DNA of 64,000 bases, taken from the NCBI GenBank assembly GCA_904381285.1, contig CAJFII010000003.1:62001-126000 (forward strand), written 5' to 3'. The notes below the pieces were generated by a model. The model was not told where the DNA came from. It worked only from the letters and a program-made list of their open reading frames with translations, and did no database searches. The position numbers were made by a program, and so were the translations under genes. Source of the stretch: an uncultured Clostridia bacterium (GTDB lineage: Bacteria; Bacillota; Clostridia; TANB77; CAG-508). Positions 49,203 through 57,185 of this stretch are shown here, one piece after another. Each line of letters starts with the position of its first letter. The first letter of the stretch is position 1.

Positions 49203-49682
49203 ATGAACAAAAAATTAATTTATGGATTAATTGCCTTAGTTATTATAATTGCAATTGTAGTAGCTCTTTATTTCGTTTTGAGCAAAAACAAAGAGGAAAA
49301 TGTAAACATTGATATGCAAGCGTTAAATACTACTTTATCATCACAACCTCCATTTAACGAACTTGCTACCACAGATGTAACAGTAGAAACATTAGAAGCA
49401 GTTTTACAAATTAATGCAGATGAAGTAGAAGAGGTAATTGGAAAAATGCCTATGATGAATGTACAAGCTAGTATGTATATAGTAATTAAAGCAAAAGATG
49501 GAGCAGTAGACAGTGTAAAAACAAAAGTTGAAGACTATGGAACTGCTTATGAAGAACAATGGGCAACTTATTTACCAGCCCAGTATGAATTAGTAAAACA
49601 AAGAATAATTGGAGTAAAAGGTAATTATGTATATTTAATTATTTCTGAAAATGCATTAGATTTAGAAGCATTAATCAAATAG
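49203..49682 (+). CDS. DUF4358-like membrane-anchored protein
   Basis: The 159-residue protein has an N-terminal membrane anchor (about residues 5-26) and an extracytoplasmic domain ending with QWATYLPAQYELVKQRIIG and GNYVYLIISENA, the pattern of DUF4358 proteins of Clostridia. Function unknown. AAGGGGG precedes the ATG and a terminator follows. Confidence 0.82.
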   Translation: MNKKLIYGLIALVIIIAIVVALYFVLSKNKEENVNIDMQALNTTLSSQPPFNELATTDVTVETLEAVLQINADEVEEVIGKMPMMNVQASMYIVIKAKDGAVDSVKTKVEDYGTAYEEQWATYLPAQYELVKQRIIGVKGNYVYLIISENALDLEALIK

Positions 49683-49714
49683 ATACAAGTACAAGATAAA
49701 TTATAATTTATAAT

Positions 49715-49750
49715 GAGAATATTAAATTAATAATAATATTCTCTATTTTT
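49715..49750 (+). terminator. Terminator after the DUF4358 gene
   Basis: GAGAATATTA pairs with TAATATTCTC, followed by TATTTTT. Confidence 0.85.
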
Positions 49751-50144
49751 ATTAATGTAGAAAAAAGCAAGAAGAAAGAGGATTTGTAAATATTTTGATT
49801 TATGTACTATGGAAAATTAAAATTATAGAAATTTTTTCTACTTTGTAAAAACAGTAGAGTAGGGGATAGCACACTTTTTCAATATATAAAAATTAGGAAA
49901 ATATATTGAATAAAATTTTGTGCAATCTTCTATTAGACTAATAATAAATTTTATAAATAAAAAACTTTTTTAAATATAAAAAATAAATTTATGATTTAAA
50001 ACTAATTTATAAATATTTAGAATTTTTAAAATTATAATTTTGTAATGCAAACATTGTAATATCAAAAAACGAACATTTGTTATTTAACAATTCTTTTATA
50101 TAATTTATATAATATTTTAATTAAATTATTGTTTAATTAAGTTC

Positions 50145-50170
50145 AAAATCGTTTTTAAGCAATTTTAATT
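50145..50170 (+). repeat. AT-rich repeat element, copy 1
   Basis: AAAATCGTTTTTAAGCAATT shares the TCGnTTTTAAG core with the copies at 50346 and 50511. Confidence 0.45.
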
Positions 50171-50345
50171 ATTGAATTGTAAAATTTATCATTTATTATA
50201 TAAATTTTGATTTTAACGAATTTCGTTTGCAGATTTATATATTCTAATTAATATAATAAATATTTGTATCTTGTGCTATGATCTTATAAATTCTATAATT
50301 GTTGCAATAACTGTATTAAAAAATTATACAAAATAATGATTTTCT

Positions 50346-50377
50346 AAAATCGGTTTTAAGCCGTTTTTATTTTTAGG
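50346..50377 (+). repeat. AT-rich repeat element, copy 2, terminator-like
   Basis: AAAATCGGTTTTAAGCCG forms a small CGG/CCG hairpin followed by TTTTTATTTTTAGG. Confidence 0.55.
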
Positions 50378-50510
50378 TTGATAAATTACTTGTTTAAAAT
50401 TTAAGACCTAAGTATTGATTTTAGGAAATTACTATTAAAAATTAGATTTTTCTGAAGAAATTATTGTTATATATAGATATACAAAAAAGTACTAAAAATG
50501 CGACGCACGA

Positions 50511-50542
50511 GAATCGATTTTAAGACGTTTTTATTTTTTAGG
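50511..50542 (+). repeat. AT-rich repeat element, copy 3
   Basis: GAATCGATTTTAAGACG followed by TTTTTATTTTTTAGG, nearly the same as copy 2. Confidence 0.55.
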
Positions 50543-50929
50543 CATATAATTTGTTGTCTGCAAAATAAGGCAAATATGCAGAAATAGGCATTTGGGAATT
50601 TTTGAAAAAATTTTCATAATAGAAATAATAATTAATATAATGAATAAAAATTTATAGATACAAATTAAAATAATAGATAAAAAATAAATAAGTAAAATAA
50701 AAAAATGTTTTAAAATTGATTTTAATGAGTCATAAGAATATTAATATAACAGTAATACAAAAGACTTATAATAATTATAATAATAATGAATATAATATAG
50801 ATATAATAAGAAAATAAAGATGTATAAATGAATATTAGTATATATAAAACAGCTAAAAGCCTTGAAATAGTAGAAGTATAGATTTATAGCTATTGTATAT
50901 TATACTCTCCTATCTCTTTTTGTACAAAA

Positions 50930-51031
50930 CTTTCCTTTTGCGCAATGTTTGATATCTATTTTTTAGGGATTTATTTTCCCCTATCGATTAACTTGACTTA
51001 TTATAAACATATAAATTTTTAAATGTCAATA
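50930..51031. repeat. Left direct repeat of the prophage (att-like)
   Basis: Matches 57186-57287 over 102 bases apart from a block of about nine bases near the middle of the left part and one other base. It contains AGGGATTTATTTTCCCCT and ACTTGACTTATTATAAACAT. Confidence 0.88.
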
Positions 51032-51034
51032 CTT

Positions 51035-51328
51035 TTAAGAAATTTTTTTCTTTGAATAATATATAACTCTTTTCTTTCGTTGATGCTCTAACCTACAATT
51101 TTTAGAAACATTATAGCCTACAGAATAACTGCTACTCTTCTTAGATAATAAATATTCATAAGTATGATACAATAAACAATTTCTTAAATCTTCTAAATCT
51201 GAGTCTTTATCTATTGCATAAACTTTATGAAAATTAAAAGCATATAACTCTAAAGCATCTAAAATTAAATCTAATTGACCTTCTAAAAGTTGTAAATGAA
51301 TATCGTTAATAACATCAGTATTAAAAAT
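51035..51328 (-). CDS. Hypothetical prophage protein, about 97 residues
   Basis: The frame is open from 51406, but a good minus-strand promoter (TTGACG at 51388-51383, 17 bases, TATAAT at 51365-51360) and the ribosome site AGGGGGGA show that translation starts later. The only in-frame codon at good distance is ATT 51328, so a rare start is possible. The protein has an acidic helical N-terminus (LQLLEGQLDLILDALELYAF) and a basic tail ending YYSKKKIS. Not recognised; position and size suggest a phage regulator. Confidence 0.5.
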   Translation of the reverse strand: MFNTDVINDIHLQLLEGQLDLILDALELYAFNFHKVYAIDKDSDLEDLRNCLLYHTYEYLLSKKSSSYSVGYNVSKNCRLEHQRKKRVIYYSKKKIS

Positions 51329-51359
51329 ATATATCCCCCCTATTCTCAAGTATAAACAA

Positions 51360-51388
51360 ATTATACTACATTTATGTAAACACGTCAA
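51360..51388 (-). promoter_or_regulatory. Minus-strand promoter in the prophage
   Basis: TTGACG, 17 bases, TATAAT on the minus strand, leading to the gene ending at 51035. Confidence 0.8.
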
Positions 51389-51463
51389 ATTTAATAAAAA
51401 TGACAAATTTCGACATACAAAAAAATATTACAATGATATACTATTTAAAAGGGGGAAATAAAA

Positions 51464-51874
51464 ATGAATAAAAATATTATTAAAATTCTATTAGTAATAA
51501 TTTTAATAGCAATATTAGTATTGTTAATAAAAGCATTTACGCCAAAAAAAGAAACAGAAATAAAACAAACTGTTTCTAAAACTAGCTACAGTAACATTAA
51601 ACAAGAAAATGAACAACAAAATACCGAGCCTAAAAAATTATATATTAAAGAACATAAAATGAGTAACAACTCTATAAGTGGAATTGTAAAAAATAATACT
51701 AATAATGTAATTAAAAACATTACAATAACAGCAGATTGCTACGATAAAGATAATAATAAAGTTGGAACAAGTATGGACATGATAAACGAATTAAAACCTG
51801 GTGAGACATGGAAATTTAACATGTGGGCATATTCTACAGCAACTAAATACAGAAATATAAAATTAAAATATTAA
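51464..51874 (+). CDS. FxLYD-like membrane-anchored cargo protein
   Basis: The 136-residue protein has an N-terminal membrane anchor (about residues 5-24), a polar linker and a beta-sandwich domain (SGIVKNNTNNVIKNITI to LKPGETWKFNMWAY) like FxLYD domains. It is the only plus-strand gene in the prophage, with its own AAGGGGG ribosome site and a terminator, so it looks like a cargo gene that changes the host surface. Function unproven. Confidence 0.75.
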   Translation: MNKNIIKILLVIILIAILVLLIKAFTPKKETEIKQTVSKTSYSNIKQENEQQNTEPKKLYIKEHKMSNNSISGIVKNNTNNVIKNITITADCYDKDNNKVGTSMDMINELKPGETWKFNMWAYSTATKYRNIKLKY

Positions 51875-51875
51875 G

Positions 51876-51902
51876 AAAGAGGCATATATCCTCTTTCTTT
51901 TA
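51876..51902. terminator. Terminator between cargo and replication genes
   Basis: GAAAGAGG pairs with CCTCTTTC, then TTTTAT. Confidence 0.8.
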
Positions 51903-52928
51903 TACTACTTCCCTACATTCAAATGGATTAAAATCAATTATATTACTTTCTAAATTCAATTTAAATCTTTGGCTTAAATCTATATTTACAGATTTCAAAT
52001 CTTTAATATTTTTATAAAATACGGTCTTTGAAGTTCTATTTTTTACATTTGTGACGCCATCAAGCATAATGCTACAATAAAAGTTATATAAATTTCTTGC
52101 CCTTGTAGAAGAAAAACAAGTATTCAAACGTCTTTCAATATCATCTTTATTTCTAACTATAGTTAAATCGCTTTCAAACATCTTTAATAATTTCATAAAT
52201 TCATCACTCCAAACTTTTTTTAAATCTTCATATATTACATTTTTTACTCTAATATATTTTTTATTATAAATATCTTCTAATTTCTTTTTCTTTATTTCAC
52301 ATTCAAAACGTATAAAACCTTTAATTTCTTCTAAATAGCTATCTATATTAAAATTAGAATTAAATAATTTTTTAATATCATGTTTTCTAAATTCTAACAT
52401 TTTATTATATATTTTTAATGTTGTAGTTGTTCCAGAAGTATAAATACTCTCATCTTGATAATGTTTTATATTTCTTCTAGGATAATTACAAAAACTTAAA
52501 TTATTAATATATTTTCTAACTTTATCATTAGAACCTAAATCAAATACAATAGCAATATCAATTCGCTGCAAAAACCAATGATTTAAATTAGGTAAATTAA
52601 TATTATAAGAATATTCTACAGCACCAATAAGCCATTTCACAATTTTTGTTAAATTATAAAAGCCATTGTGAGAATTATACCCACGAATTATTTTATGATA
52701 AGAACCTTCAATTTCTAAATAATACATATCAACAAACTTATATTTACTACCACAACCAACACGAACTGACAATGAAGAGCTATAAGACCCCTCTAATTTA
52801 TCATTAACAATTTCATAATAGATTTCGCCGTCTTTTTGATTATAGCTTGTTTTTAATATAGAATTATGGTATATTTTGTCATATGTATTTTTATTTATCA
52901 TAGTATATATTTTTATTGTATCTATCAT
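51900..52928 (-). CDS. Phage/plasmid replication protein, gpII/X family
   Basis: The 342-residue protein starts MIDTIKIYTMINK and has the two halves of gpII/X-type initiators: LEIEGSYHKIIRGYNSHNG and WFLQRIDIAIVFDLG in the first, TTTLKIYNKMLEFRKHD with a Tyr in the catalytic region, then a C-terminal helical part. Such proteins nick the plus origin for rolling-circle replication of filamentous phages. Two strong hairpins lie just upstream. Confidence 0.88.
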   Translation of the reverse strand: MIDTIKIYTMINKNTYDKIYHNSILKTSYNQKDGEIYYEIVNDKLEGSYSSSLSVRVGCGSKYKFVDMYYLEIEGSYHKIIRGYNSHNGFYNLTKIVKWLIGAVEYSYNINLPNLNHWFLQRIDIAIVFDLGSNDKVRKYINNLSFCNYPRRNIKHYQDESIYTSGTTTTLKIYNKMLEFRKHDIKKLFNSNFNIDSYLEEIKGFIRFECEIKKKKLEDIYNKKYIRVKNVIYEDLKKVWSDEFMKLLKMFESDLTIVRNKDDIERRLNTCFSSTRARNLYNFYCSIMLDGVTNVKNRTSKTVFYKNIKDLKSVNIDLSQRFKLNLESNIIDFNPFECREVV

Positions 52929-52952
52929 ATTAGTACCTCTTTTTTATAAAAT

Positions 52953-52997
52953 AGTCCCATTTTTGGGACTTTCGGAGGGTGTTACTAAGAACCCTCC
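52953..52997 (-). terminator. Paired hairpins before the replication gene
   Basis: AGTCCCA/TGGGACT and GGAGGGT/ACCCTCC stand side by side. On the minus strand a T-rich stretch follows. They may end transcription or form part of an origin. Confidence 0.6.
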
Positions 52998-53003
52998 TAC
53001 TTT

Positions 53004-53270
53004 TCAACTATTTAACAATTTTATAAAATCATCAATTAAATCATTATTTTCATTATAGGGTATATTAAATTTATTATATAAATTTGAAAATTTATCAGAA
53101 AGTTTTAATATTCTATTTATACCAGAATCAATAGTGTTAGAATAAGCATTTAATTCTAAAAGCTTAAATCTACTTTTACAATTATATAAATAAATAATAG
53201 AAGTATCTAAACAATTTAATAATAACATAACTTCATCTTCTGATAAACTAATAGATTTTTTTTTAGACAT
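53004..53270 (-). CDS. Hypothetical prophage protein, 88 residues
   Basis: A helical acidic protein starting MSKKKSISLSEDEVMLLLNC and ending LIDDFIKLLNS. ATG 53270 is chosen because AAGGAG precedes it. It lies between the structured GC-rich gap and the replication gene. Not recognised; a regulator or small DNA-binding role is possible but unproven. Confidence 0.65.
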   Translation of the reverse strand: MSKKKSISLSEDEVMLLLNCLDTSIIYLYNCKSRFKLLELNAYSNTIDSGINRILKLSDKFSNLYNKFNIPYNENNDLIDDFIKLLNS

Positions 53271-53282
53271 AATAACTCCTTT

Positions 53283-53345
53283 CACTCAAGCGCCGTGAAG
53301 GCTGTCAGCTCCCTACGGGCTCCACTCGCTACACTCGTTCCCCAA
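53283..53345. other. GC-rich structured gap in the prophage
   Basis: Sixty bases with several short inverted and direct repeats (GCC-GTGAA-GGC, AGCTCCC-TAC-GGGCT, CACTCGCTACACTCG) in otherwise AT-rich DNA. Candidate rolling-circle origin or packaging signal. Confidence 0.6.
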
Positions 53346-53403
53346 AATTTTTTGTAGACAATACTAAAGAAGTAAGGCAAAAAATTTATTATTTAAGGAA
53401 AAA

Positions 53404-53631
53404 CTATTTACAACCAGAAGCGAAAAAGTACTTTAATAATAAATCATATAACTTACATAAACCTAAATATATTAAATAATATATTAAAATACCTACCCAA
53501 AAATTAGGTATAGCACTAGAAATAACCCAGTACAAAAAAATTGAAAAAAGAACAACTATCATTATTTTATTTTCATTGTTATTTAAAAATTTTCTCCACT
53601 TTTCTTTATCTCTTAAATTTATTTTTCTCAT
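53404..53631 (-). CDS. Small prophage membrane protein, 75 residues
   Basis: A basic N-terminus (MRKINLRDKEKWRKFL) is followed by two hydrophobic segments (about 22-42 and 46-65). ATG 53631 lies just past the stop of the preceding small gene. Not recognised; a minor virion or assembly protein is plausible from its place next to the Zot gene. Confidence 0.65.
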   Translation of the reverse strand: MRKINLRDKEKWRKFLNNNENKIMIVVLFSIFLYWVISSAIPNFWVGILIYYLIYLGLCKLYDLLLKYFFASGCK

Positions 53632-53634
53632 ATA

Positions 53635-53811
53635 CTATAACCTCTCTCCTATATAAACTTTATTATTTTTAAAATCTTCTATTAATCCTAAAACAGAATT
53701 ATAATCTTCTTCATTTGCATTATCTTGAGAATATAGCTTTTTTAATTCTATTAAACCAGAAATTACATAGCCACATTCAAAATCATTTAACTCTTTAACT
53801 TTTATTCCCAT
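53635..53811 (-). CDS. Small prophage protein, 58 residues
   Basis: An acidic soluble protein starting MGIKVKELNDFECGYVISGL and ending VYIGERL. The ATG at 53811 abuts the stop of the Zot gene and the stop is three bases before the next start, so these genes are translationally coupled. Not recognised. Confidence 0.65.
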   Translation of the reverse strand: MGIKVKELNDFECGYVISGLIELKKLYSQDNANEEDYNSVLGLIEDFKNNKVYIGERL

Positions 53812-54690
53812 TTAAATACCACCTTTATATTTTGATATTAGATCAGATAATTTTTGTGTATCTGATTTTGAGACACTTAAGTCTTTCATAATTTCCTCAG
53901 TATTATATTGCTTTCGTATATAATCATAAGCAATAAATACATCACGCTTTACAGTTCTTCTTTTGCGACTTCCTTTATCAAATTTTTCATCATTTGCAAT
54001 ATATTCAGCTGTATTATAATATTTATTAACTACTAAACGTCCCATTAAAAAGCTTTTACATTCAATAACAAAATTAGTTTGTTCACGTAATTTTTTATTA
54101 ATACGTGTAAAAACTTGAGAACTTGAAACAATTTGCTTATGTAGTTTTCTTTGCTGTGAAATATAATCAAGTAAATTGTCTGGAGCATCTTCCCACTTTG
54201 TACTTTCAAATGTAAGATGTATCTCATCAAAGCCATAAATTACGCCATTATTTTTCTCATAAAAGAAAAATAATTCACTATCAATAACCTCAATCCAGAC
54301 TTTACGATACCATTTTTTATACTTATAATATTCTTTTTCAGTAATCTCAACAATTTCTATATTATTAGTCTCTATTAAATCTCGCCAAGAATTTATATGA
54401 GCATCTGCAACAGAACATTCAAAATTAGTTAATATTTTAACTTTAGGATACTTTTCACGCATTTTAATAAGATAATTTACAATAGATATAGTCTTACCAC
54501 TACCACCTAAACCACAAAAAGCCCAGAAACCATAGCCACGAAAAACAGTTTTGTCCATGCGATAAATATCTCTAATAAATAAAGGAATAGCTTTAAAAAA
54601 TTTAATTAAAAAATTGCTTAAATAAAAACCAGTTAATAAATTAACAATATTAAAAATCATAAATATAGCAAAAAAAATCCAAAAATACAT
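53812..54690 (-). CDS. Zot-type phage assembly ATPase
   Basis: The 292-residue protein corresponds to filamentous-phage p1. An N-terminal membrane segment (about 3-24) is followed by Walker A in CGLGGSGKTISIVNYL, then ILTNFECSVAD, Walker B-like VIYGFDEIHLTFE, and QQRKLHKQIVSSSQVFTRI. Here GGSGKT is uninterrupted. It drives virion extrusion through the membrane. The layout with an N-terminal anchor is common in Gram-positive inoviruses. Confidence 0.92.
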   Translation of the reverse strand: MYFWIFFAIFMIFNIVNLLTGFYLSNFLIKFFKAIPLFIRDIYRMDKTVFRGYGFWAFCGLGGSGKTISIVNYLIKMREKYPKVKILTNFECSVADAHINSWRDLIETNNIEIVEITEKEYYKYKKWYRKVWIEVIDSELFFFYEKNNGVIYGFDEIHLTFESTKWEDAPDNLLDYISQQRKLHKQIVSSSQVFTRINKKLREQTNFVIECKSFLMGRLVVNKYYNTAEYIANDEKFDKGSRKRRTVKRDVFIAYDYIRKQYNTEEIMKDLSVSKSDTQKLSDLISKYKGGI

Positions 54691-54716
54691 ATAATTTTCT
54701 CCTCATATTGATTGTC

Positions 54717-54741
54717 CACACGCGACATTATGTCGCGTGTG
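54717..54741. terminator. GC-rich perfect hairpin upstream of the Zot gene
   Basis: CACACGCGACAT pairs with ATGTCGCGTGTG around a single T. No T tract follows on the minus strand, so it may be an attenuator or the virion packaging signal rather than a normal terminator. Confidence 0.6.
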
Positions 54742-54746
54742 TGTGG

Positions 54747-54992
54747 CTATACATTAAGATGAACAGCACTAGCAACAATACTGAATAATCTAAATAATAA
54801 AGTAAATCCTATACACATAAAAATAGAGATAAATGCCTCACTAATTGGTAAATATATATTAAAGCCAAAAATAACCCTTAAAATCTGAGGCAAAGTAGTT
54901 ATAAGCCATGCTGGAGTTTCTAAAACAGGTAACATAGAAACAATAAAAAAAAGTAAAGTATCAAAAACTTGCAGTAATAAATAAACTATCAT
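54747..54992 (-). CDS. p6-like prophage membrane protein, 81 residues
   Basis: Two to three hydrophobic segments (MIVYLLLQVFDTLLFFIVSM, then about 47-75) and size fit the small minor coat proteins beside the adsorption gene in filamentous phages (p6 type). Its ATG overlaps the stop of the adsorption gene by four bases. Confidence 0.75.
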   Translation of the reverse strand: MIVYLLLQVFDTLLFFIVSMLPVLETPAWLITTLPQILRVIFGFNIYLPISEAFISIFMCIGFTLLFRLFSIVASAVHLNV

Positions 54993-56325
54993 TTATCAGT
55001 CCCCCCTTTAGAATTAATAGAACTATCAACAGAATTCATACCTTGTGTAGAACCATATTTAAGAACATATTTGACAATATAAACTAAAGCCATAGCATAA
55101 ACAACAAGCATTAATAAAGTACGTACACTCATTCTGTAAGGCTCATAAGCATTTAATACGTTAGTAAATTCATAATCATTTGTTTTAAAATGTATAGACC
55201 CTAAATTAAACTCCCAACCAGAAATCTTAATATCAAGAAAATCCTCGTTAAATACTTCTTGCTTAACTTTTTCTACTTCATCAGAGAAAAAAGTTACAAA
55301 AGGTATATGATTTTTAAAAGTATTTCCTAAGTCTGTATAATCTTGTTTTATAGCTTCCCATTGCTCATCAGTTGGTACAACAATATGTATTAAAAAATCA
55401 AGGAAAGCATCAAAAAAATTAGTAAACCAATTCCAAATATAACCTATATTTTCAACCATGCCAGAAAAGAAATCACTAATATTAGTCCATAAATTACTAA
55501 AGAAATTTCCTATAGAACTTCCTAAATCAGAAAACCAATCACCAATATTAGAAAACCAATTAGATAAATTTGTACCTAAATTACTAAAAAATTCACCTAT
55601 AGAATTTACCAAATTAGAAAAACCCTCAGTAAGATTATTCCAAAAGCCATTAAAGAAATTACCTATAGATGTAGCCATTTCTTGGAGCTTAGTAGGTATA
55701 CTAGACAAAGCGTTCCAAATATTATCAAACCAACTGGAATCAGGATGATAAGTATCTTCGTTATCACCGACGGTATTTCCTCCACCTGGGTTGGTCTCAT
55801 CAGAGTCACCTGTGGAGGTCGAGGAAAAAAAAGAGTACCATCAGAATTATAAATTTCACCAGAAAAAACGGAATAGTGACGAGTTTCAAAATCTTTATAT
55901 ATTCTAAACGAATCACTAGTAAGTTCATTTTGATAACATGTAGATATTCCATCTTGATTTCCATCACGTCCGCCCCAGATATAATGTTGAACTGGATTAT
56001 CTAGTAAATCAAAAAAGTTAACTTCATAATACGTATCGGTTTCATTCACAATAGTAAGTCTAGCACTATCTGAAGATGTATAATGTAAAACTGTCCAATC
56101 AATCCAGTTATTAAGAGTATCAGTATAATAAGTTTTAGGGCTTTTACCTTCTTCTATTCCTAAAAGATTTCCAAAATTATAAGTCATTGGGAGCCAAGAT
56201 TGAGTAGAATTATTATAATAATCTGATGTTATACTAAAAGCACTAACACAAGAGCTAAAAAGACAGATACTTACAAAAGCAAAAATACAAATAAATAACT
56301 TACTTTTAGAAAAAATTTTAAACAT
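54989..56325 (-). CDS. Adsorption (p3-like) protein, probable -1 frameshift on a T8 run
   Basis: The first frame (56325) gives a signal peptide (LFICIFAFVSICLFSSCVSA) and a soluble domain (WGGRDGNQDGIS). At a run of eight T (55832-55825) the frame can continue to a short form of 220 residues ending at 55663 with its own anchor (VITKILIILIPVGLIIFG). A -1 shift gives FFSSTSTGDSDETNPGGGN, a Gly-rich linker as in p3, then a 200-residue aromatic-repeat domain and a last membrane helix to 54989, 445 residues in all. A TGA just upstream closes the second frame. Independent starts near ATG 55678 cannot be excluded. Confidence 0.78.
55825..55832 (-). promoter_or_regulatory. T8 slippery run in the adsorption gene
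   Basis: CTC followed by eight T and CCTCG on the minus strand. A -1 step of the ribosome, or slippage of the polymerase, joins the N-terminal domain to the linker frame. Confidence 0.65.
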
Positions 56326-56340
56326 ATAATTCTCCTTTCT

Positions 56341-56386
56341 TAAAAAAATAAAAGACCAGGGACTACGAAAAAATCCCTAGCCCGAA
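56341..56386 (-). terminator. Terminator between major coat and adsorption genes
   Basis: On the minus strand CTAGGGA pairs with TCCCTGG and CTTTTATTTTTTT follows. A terminator at this place is typical of filamentous phages and keeps coat protein abundant. Confidence 0.8.
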
Positions 56387-56406
56387 AATTGGACTATACC
56401 TCTTAA

Positions 56407-56568
56407 TTATAAGAATGTATATATAACTCTCTTTATTAAGCTAATACCAATAAAAGTAGCCATAATTCCTATACCTATAGGAATAAGAACATTTAAGCCA
56501 CTGTTAATAGCATTTGTTACAGGGGAAACAGTATTAGCAGTAATTTCAAAAGCACCTACAGTATTCAT
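56407..56568 (-). CDS. Major coat protein candidate, 53 residues
   Basis: Starts MNTVGAFEITANTVSPVTNA, then a hydrophobic core (VLIPIGIGIMATFIGISLI) and a basic tail (KRVIYTFL). Size, layout and the AAAGGAG site fit filamentous major coat (p8) proteins. No cleavable signal is obvious, as in several Gram-positive inoviruses. A strong terminator follows. Confidence 0.85.
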   Translation of the reverse strand: MNTVGAFEITANTVSPVTNAINSGLNVLIPIGIGIMATFIGISLIKRVIYTFL

Positions 56569-56670
56569 AGTAGACTCCTTTCTGAAAACTTAATTAAGTT
56601 TTCAAATAAAATACCAATCTTATAGACATCTATTTAATTGGGGGAATTTTACATCAAAAGATGTAAAAAA

Positions 56671-56838
56671 TTAAAAGCTTATAAAATTAGATATAGATTT
56701 ATATAATAAGTAACAAACAAATACTGCAATAATTCCACCTAAAAAATAAAGTATTGCAGTAGTAGAAACATTTAAAGAAGTTTCTATATTTGTTACTTTA
56801 TCAGCTATAGTGTTCAATAGAATAATTTCATTATTCAC
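56671..56838 (-). CDS. Small prophage membrane protein, 55 residues
   Basis: GTG 56838 overlaps the end of the preceding gene (GTGAATAA), so translation is coupled. A polar N-terminus (NNEIILLNTIADKVTNIE) is followed by one membrane segment (AILYFLGGIIAVFVCYLL). It resembles p7/p9-type minor coat proteins or a second coat protein. Confidence 0.7.
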   Translation of the reverse strand: MNNEIILLNTIADKVTNIETSLNVSTTAILYFLGGIIAVFVCYLLYKSISNFISF

Positions 56839-57100
56839 TAATATCGACCAACCTTACATTCCATGTATTATTAGTATAAAGTAATTTAAAAGATACATTT
56901 AATAATTGTAAACCTACAAAATTAGAAGTTAATATCTTTTTCATTACTTCTTTATCAAATACAAAAAATCTACAAGGATTATTATTTTTATCTAATAAAT
57001 TTAAAATAATAAAATTTCTTTCATCTTCTGGTAATTCATTAGCATTTTTCTTTTTCATAAGTTCTAAATTCAAATACTTAAATTCTTCAATAAAATCCAT
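56831..57100 (-). CDS. Small prophage protein, 89 residues, possible ssDNA-binding (p5-like) protein
   Basis: First gene of the structural half. An acidic helical N-terminus (MDFIEEFKYLNLELMKKKNA) precedes a beta-rich part (RNFIILNLLDKNNNPCRFFV to WNVRLVDISE). Size and place before the coat genes fit single-strand DNA-binding proteins of filamentous phages; this is inference from context. Confidence 0.6.
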   Translation of the reverse strand: MDFIEEFKYLNLELMKKKNANELPEDERNFIILNLLDKNNNPCRFFVFDKEVMKKILTSNFVGLQLLNVSFKLLYTNNTWNVRLVDISE

Positions 57101-57185
57101 ATTAAAAACTCCTAACTATATAAAATTTAAATAAAAAAATAAGCCGAGTTAATCGACTTAAATATTACAACAATGAACAAAATAT

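Larger units (their letters stand above)
49743..50929. other. Gene-poor, very AT-rich stretch
   Basis: About 1.2 kb with no convincing coding frame, ribosome site or conserved protein. It holds at least three related palindrome-plus-T-run elements (50145, 50346, 50511) and many short A/T runs. No tRNA or known ncRNA core is seen. It borders the left prophage repeat and may be decayed mobile DNA. Confidence 0.6.

Noticed and set aside
49743..50929. The spaced repeats as a CRISPR array
   Set aside because: Copies are imperfect, the spacing is too long and uneven, and no cas gene is near.
55458..55748. A 96-residue plus-strand frame in the adsorption gene
   Set aside because: Antisense of the aromatic repeats; the repeats create a false open frame.
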